DNA of 7,813 nucleotides, taken from Actinomycetota bacterium (GTDB lineage Bacteria; Actinomycetota; Thermoleophilia; Gaiellales; Gaiellaceae). The position numbers were made by a program, and so were the translations under genes. Where the stretch lies: contig JACDGR010000147.1 in NCBI GenBank assembly GCA_013821525.1, forward strand, positions 1 through 7,813. The letters run 5' to 3'. The stretch's first letter is position 1, and the number at the start of each line of letters is the position of its first letter. The notes beneath the pieces are model-generated. The model had not been told where the DNA came from and did no database searches. It saw only the letters and a list, made by a program, of their open reading frames with translations. Below, piece after piece: positions 5,735 through 7,813 of this stretch.

Positions 5735-7813
5735 GTGGGATTCACGAAGCTGATCGACGCCTGGCCGGTCGTCCGCCAGCTGCGCGAGGGCGACATGCTC
5801 GGAACCGGGAAGTCAGCCCGCTCCCCCCGCTCCCAGGCGCTGCGCCCGCGGATCGAGGACGCCGACAAGGTCACGCACTCGATTTGCCCGTTCTGCGCCG
5901 TCGGCTGCGCGCAGCTCGTCTACGTGCAGGACGGCGAGGTGACGCAGGTCGAAGGTGACCCGGCGAGCCCGATCTCACGCGGCCGCCTCTGCCCGAAGGG
6001 CTCCGCGACCAAGAGCCTCCATACGAGCCCGCTGCGCGAGACGAAGGTCAAGTACCGCCGTCCCTACGCGACCGAGTGGGAGGAGCTCCCGCTCGAGGCG
6101 GCGATGGAGATGATCGCCGACCGCATCGTCGAGGCACGCGATTCCGACTGGGATGCCGAGAACCGCCGAACGCTCGCACTCGCGAACCTCGGTGGGGCGA
6201 CGCTCGACAACGAGGAGAACTACCTGATCAAGAAGCTGTGCACGGCTCTCGGCGTCGTCCAGGTCGAGAACCAGGCCCGGATATGACACAGCTCCACGGT
6301 GCCCGGTCTGGGCACCTCGTTCGGGCGCGGCGGCGCCACCGACTACCAGCAAGACCTGCAGAACTCCGACTGCATCGTGATCATGGGCTCGAACATGGCC
6401 GAGAACCACCCGGTGGGCTTCCAGTGGGTGATGGAGGCCCGTGAGCGTGGCGCGAAGCTGATCCACGTCGACCCGCGCTTCACGCGCACGAGCGCCATGG
6501 CGACGAAGTTCGTCGGGATCCGCGCAGGGGCCGACATCGCCTTCCTCGGCGGCATCGTCAACTACATCCTCGAGGGCGAGCGCTGGTTCGACGAGTACGT
6601 CAAGCGCTACACGAACGCCCCGGTGATCATCGAAGAGTCCTTCGAGGACACGGAGGACCTCGGCGGGATCTTCTCCGGCTTCGACCCCGAGCAAAAGACC
6701 TACTCAAACGAGACCTGGCAGTACGAGGGCATGGAGGCGCTCGGCTCCGGTGGGGCCCCGCCGTCGGGCGAGCAAGCAGGGCACGGCGGCGGCAGCAAGC
6801 TGCTGAAAGGTGGAGAGCCGCCCGAGGAGGACCCGACGCTGCAGCATCCGCGCTGCGTCTTCCAGATCCTGAAGCGCCACTTCGCCCGGTACACGCCGGA
6901 GTTCGTCGCCGAGTCGTGCGGCTGCACGGTGGAGGAGTTCCTCTACGTCGCCGAGTCGCTCTGTGAGGCATCCGGTCGCGACAAGACGGCCGCCTTCGTC
7001 TACGCGGTCGGCTGGACGCAGCACACGACGGGCGTGCAGATCATTCGCACCGCCTCGATCATCCAGCTGCTGCTCGGCAACATCGGCAGGCCCGGTGGCG
7101 GCATCGTCGCCCTCCGCGGGCACGCCTCGATCCAGGGCTCGACGGACATCCCGACGCTGTTCAACACGCTGCCCGGTTACCTGAACATGCCGCACGTCGA
7201 CGACCCGCGGCCTTTGCACGAGTGGATCGAGCGCTACCGCGCCGATGCAGGGTGGTGGGGCCACATGGACGCGTACATGGTCTCGCTCCTGAAGGCGTGG
7301 TGGGGCGCGCAGGCAACCGCGAAGAACGAGTACTGCTTCAGCTGGCTGCCGCGGATCGACGACGACCACTCCGCGTACTGGACGACGCAGCAGATGCTCG
7401 AGGGCAAGGTGAAGGGTGAGATCGTCGTCGGGCAGAACCCTGCGATCGGCTCGGCGAACGGCAGGGCGCAGCGGCTCGCGCTCGCGAAGCTCGACTGGCT
7501 CGTCGTGCGAGATCTCGTCGAGATCGAGACAGCGTCGTTCTGGTACGACAGCCCGGAGATCGAGTCCGGCGAGCTGAAGCCGGAGGAGATCGCGACGGAG
7601 GTCTTCTTCATGCCGGCCTCGACGCACCTCGAGAAGGACGGCTCCTTCACGAACACGCAGCGTCTGCTGCAGTGGCACTTCAAGGCCGTCGAGCCGAAGG
7701 ACGACTGCCGCTCCGAGCTCTGGTTCTACTTCCACCTCGGCCGCATGCTCAAGGAGCGCGTCAAGGGCTCGACCGACCCGAAGGACGAGCCGCTGCAGTA
7801 CCTCACGTGGGAC
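5735..7813 (+). CDS. Selenocysteine-containing formate dehydrogenase, major (alpha) subunit, 3' partial
   Basis: Molybdenum/tungsten bis-MGD enzyme oxidising formate to CO2. The first 693 residues are in the window; relatives run past 1000, so the C-terminal cofactor-binding part lies beyond the edge. Cys51, 54, 58 and 86 (CPFCAVGC, then RGRLCPKG) form the N-terminal 4Fe-4S site. LGGATLDNEENYLIKKL leads into QARI-Sec184-HS, with in-frame TGA at 6284-6286. After TGA, translation continues with full family similarity (VPGLGTSFGRGGATD, NMAENHPVGFQWVMEA, HVDPRFTRTSA, GRPGGGIVALRGHASIQGSTD) and no further stop. Residues 337-365 are a Gly/Pro/Glu-rich low-complexity insert. GTG 5735 is used because relatives start with a similar MGFTKLID segment; no ribosome-binding site is visible. 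There is no twin-arginine signal, unlike E. coli FdnG, so the subunit probably stays in the cytoplasm. Automated annotation would truncate this gene or call it broken. Confidence 0.93.
6284..6286 (+). other. In-frame TGA read as selenocysteine (Sec184 of formate dehydrogenase)
   Basis: This is the only stop in the frame between 5735 and 7813. It sits at the metal-ligand position of the family, preceded by NQARI and followed by His-Ser, where E. coli FdnG has NQARV-Sec-HG. Coding similarity is uninterrupted on both sides, and a SECIS-like hairpin follows 11 bases later. Sense decoding requires SelB, SelA, SelD and tRNA-Sec elsewhere in the genome; none of these is in the window. Confidence 0.93.
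6298..6316 (+). promoter_or_regulatory. Bacterial SECIS hairpin within the formate dehydrogenase coding region
   Basis: GGTGCCC (6298-6304) pairs perfectly with GGGCACC (6310-6316) around the loop GGTCT (6305-6309). The stem begins 11 bases after the TGA. This matches my recollection of the E. coli fdhF SECIS, which also has a GGUCU loop at the same distance. Its proposed role is to bind SelB carrying Sec-tRNA at the ribosome. It differs from E. coli in lacking the bulged U in the upper stem: here all seven pairs are continuous. Confidence 0.85.

Noticed and set aside
6284..6286. Premature stop making the formate dehydrogenase a pseudogene
   Set aside because: The stop is TGA exactly at the selenocysteine position, the frame is otherwise intact to the window edge, and a SECIS-like hairpin follows at the right distance.
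6704..7735. 343-codon - strand frame inside the formate dehydrogenase region
   Set aside because: The + strand has continuous, recognisable formate dehydrogenase sequence here; the antisense frame has no recognisable domain.
1..7813. tRNA or rRNA genes, CRISPR arrays, insertion sequences, attachment sites
   Set aside because: No cloverleaf-like sequence, regularly spaced repeats, transposase motifs or terminal inverted repeats were seen; genes fill nearly the whole window.

Overview
The window is GC-rich with strong G/C preference at third codon positions, densely packed genes, several GTG starts, stop/start overlaps and little Shine-Dalgarno signal. This fits a high-GC actinobacterium. A deep-branching class such as Thermoleophilia or Rubrobacteria is possible, but that placement is inference, and no rRNA or tRNA gene is present to anchor it.

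Left part (1-3220, all + strand): the 3' two-thirds or so of a 2-oxoacid dehydrogenase E2 acyltransferase; an overlapping short-chain dehydrogenase whose start is abnormal; a 76-bp gap holding a perfect 12-bp dyad (terminator or operator); then lipB (octanoyltransferase) coupled through a GTGA overlap to a YhbS-like GNAT acetyltransferase. LipB starts the lipoylation of E2 subunits such as the one encoded at the left edge, so E2 and lipB form a functional pair.

Middle part (3221-5653): a LOG-family nucleotide-monophosphate phosphoribohydrolase on the - strand converges on the GNAT gene. It is divergent from a complete half-size ABC exporter on the + strand. The 35-bp divergent spacer carries a TANNNT hexamer for each gene, each ending exactly seven bases before the start codon. 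lipB shows the same arrangement. These look like leaderless promoters.

Right part (5735-7813, + strand): the first 693 codons of a large molybdopterin formate dehydrogenase alpha subunit. The frame is interrupted once, by TGA at 6284-6286, exactly where formate dehydrogenases of this family carry the catalytic selenocysteine (context QARI-Sec-HS). It is followed by a seven-base-pair hairpin with a GGTCT loop at the spacing of the E. coli fdhF SECIS. The gene should therefore be read as one selenoprotein and not as a 183-residue ORF plus a broken remainder. It runs off the right edge.

The strongest points for follow-up are the selenocysteine codon with its unbulged SECIS, the SDR start (ATT start or a one-base deletion), and the shared leaderless promoter geometry. 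The families themselves are known, and I see no evidence of a wholly new system.
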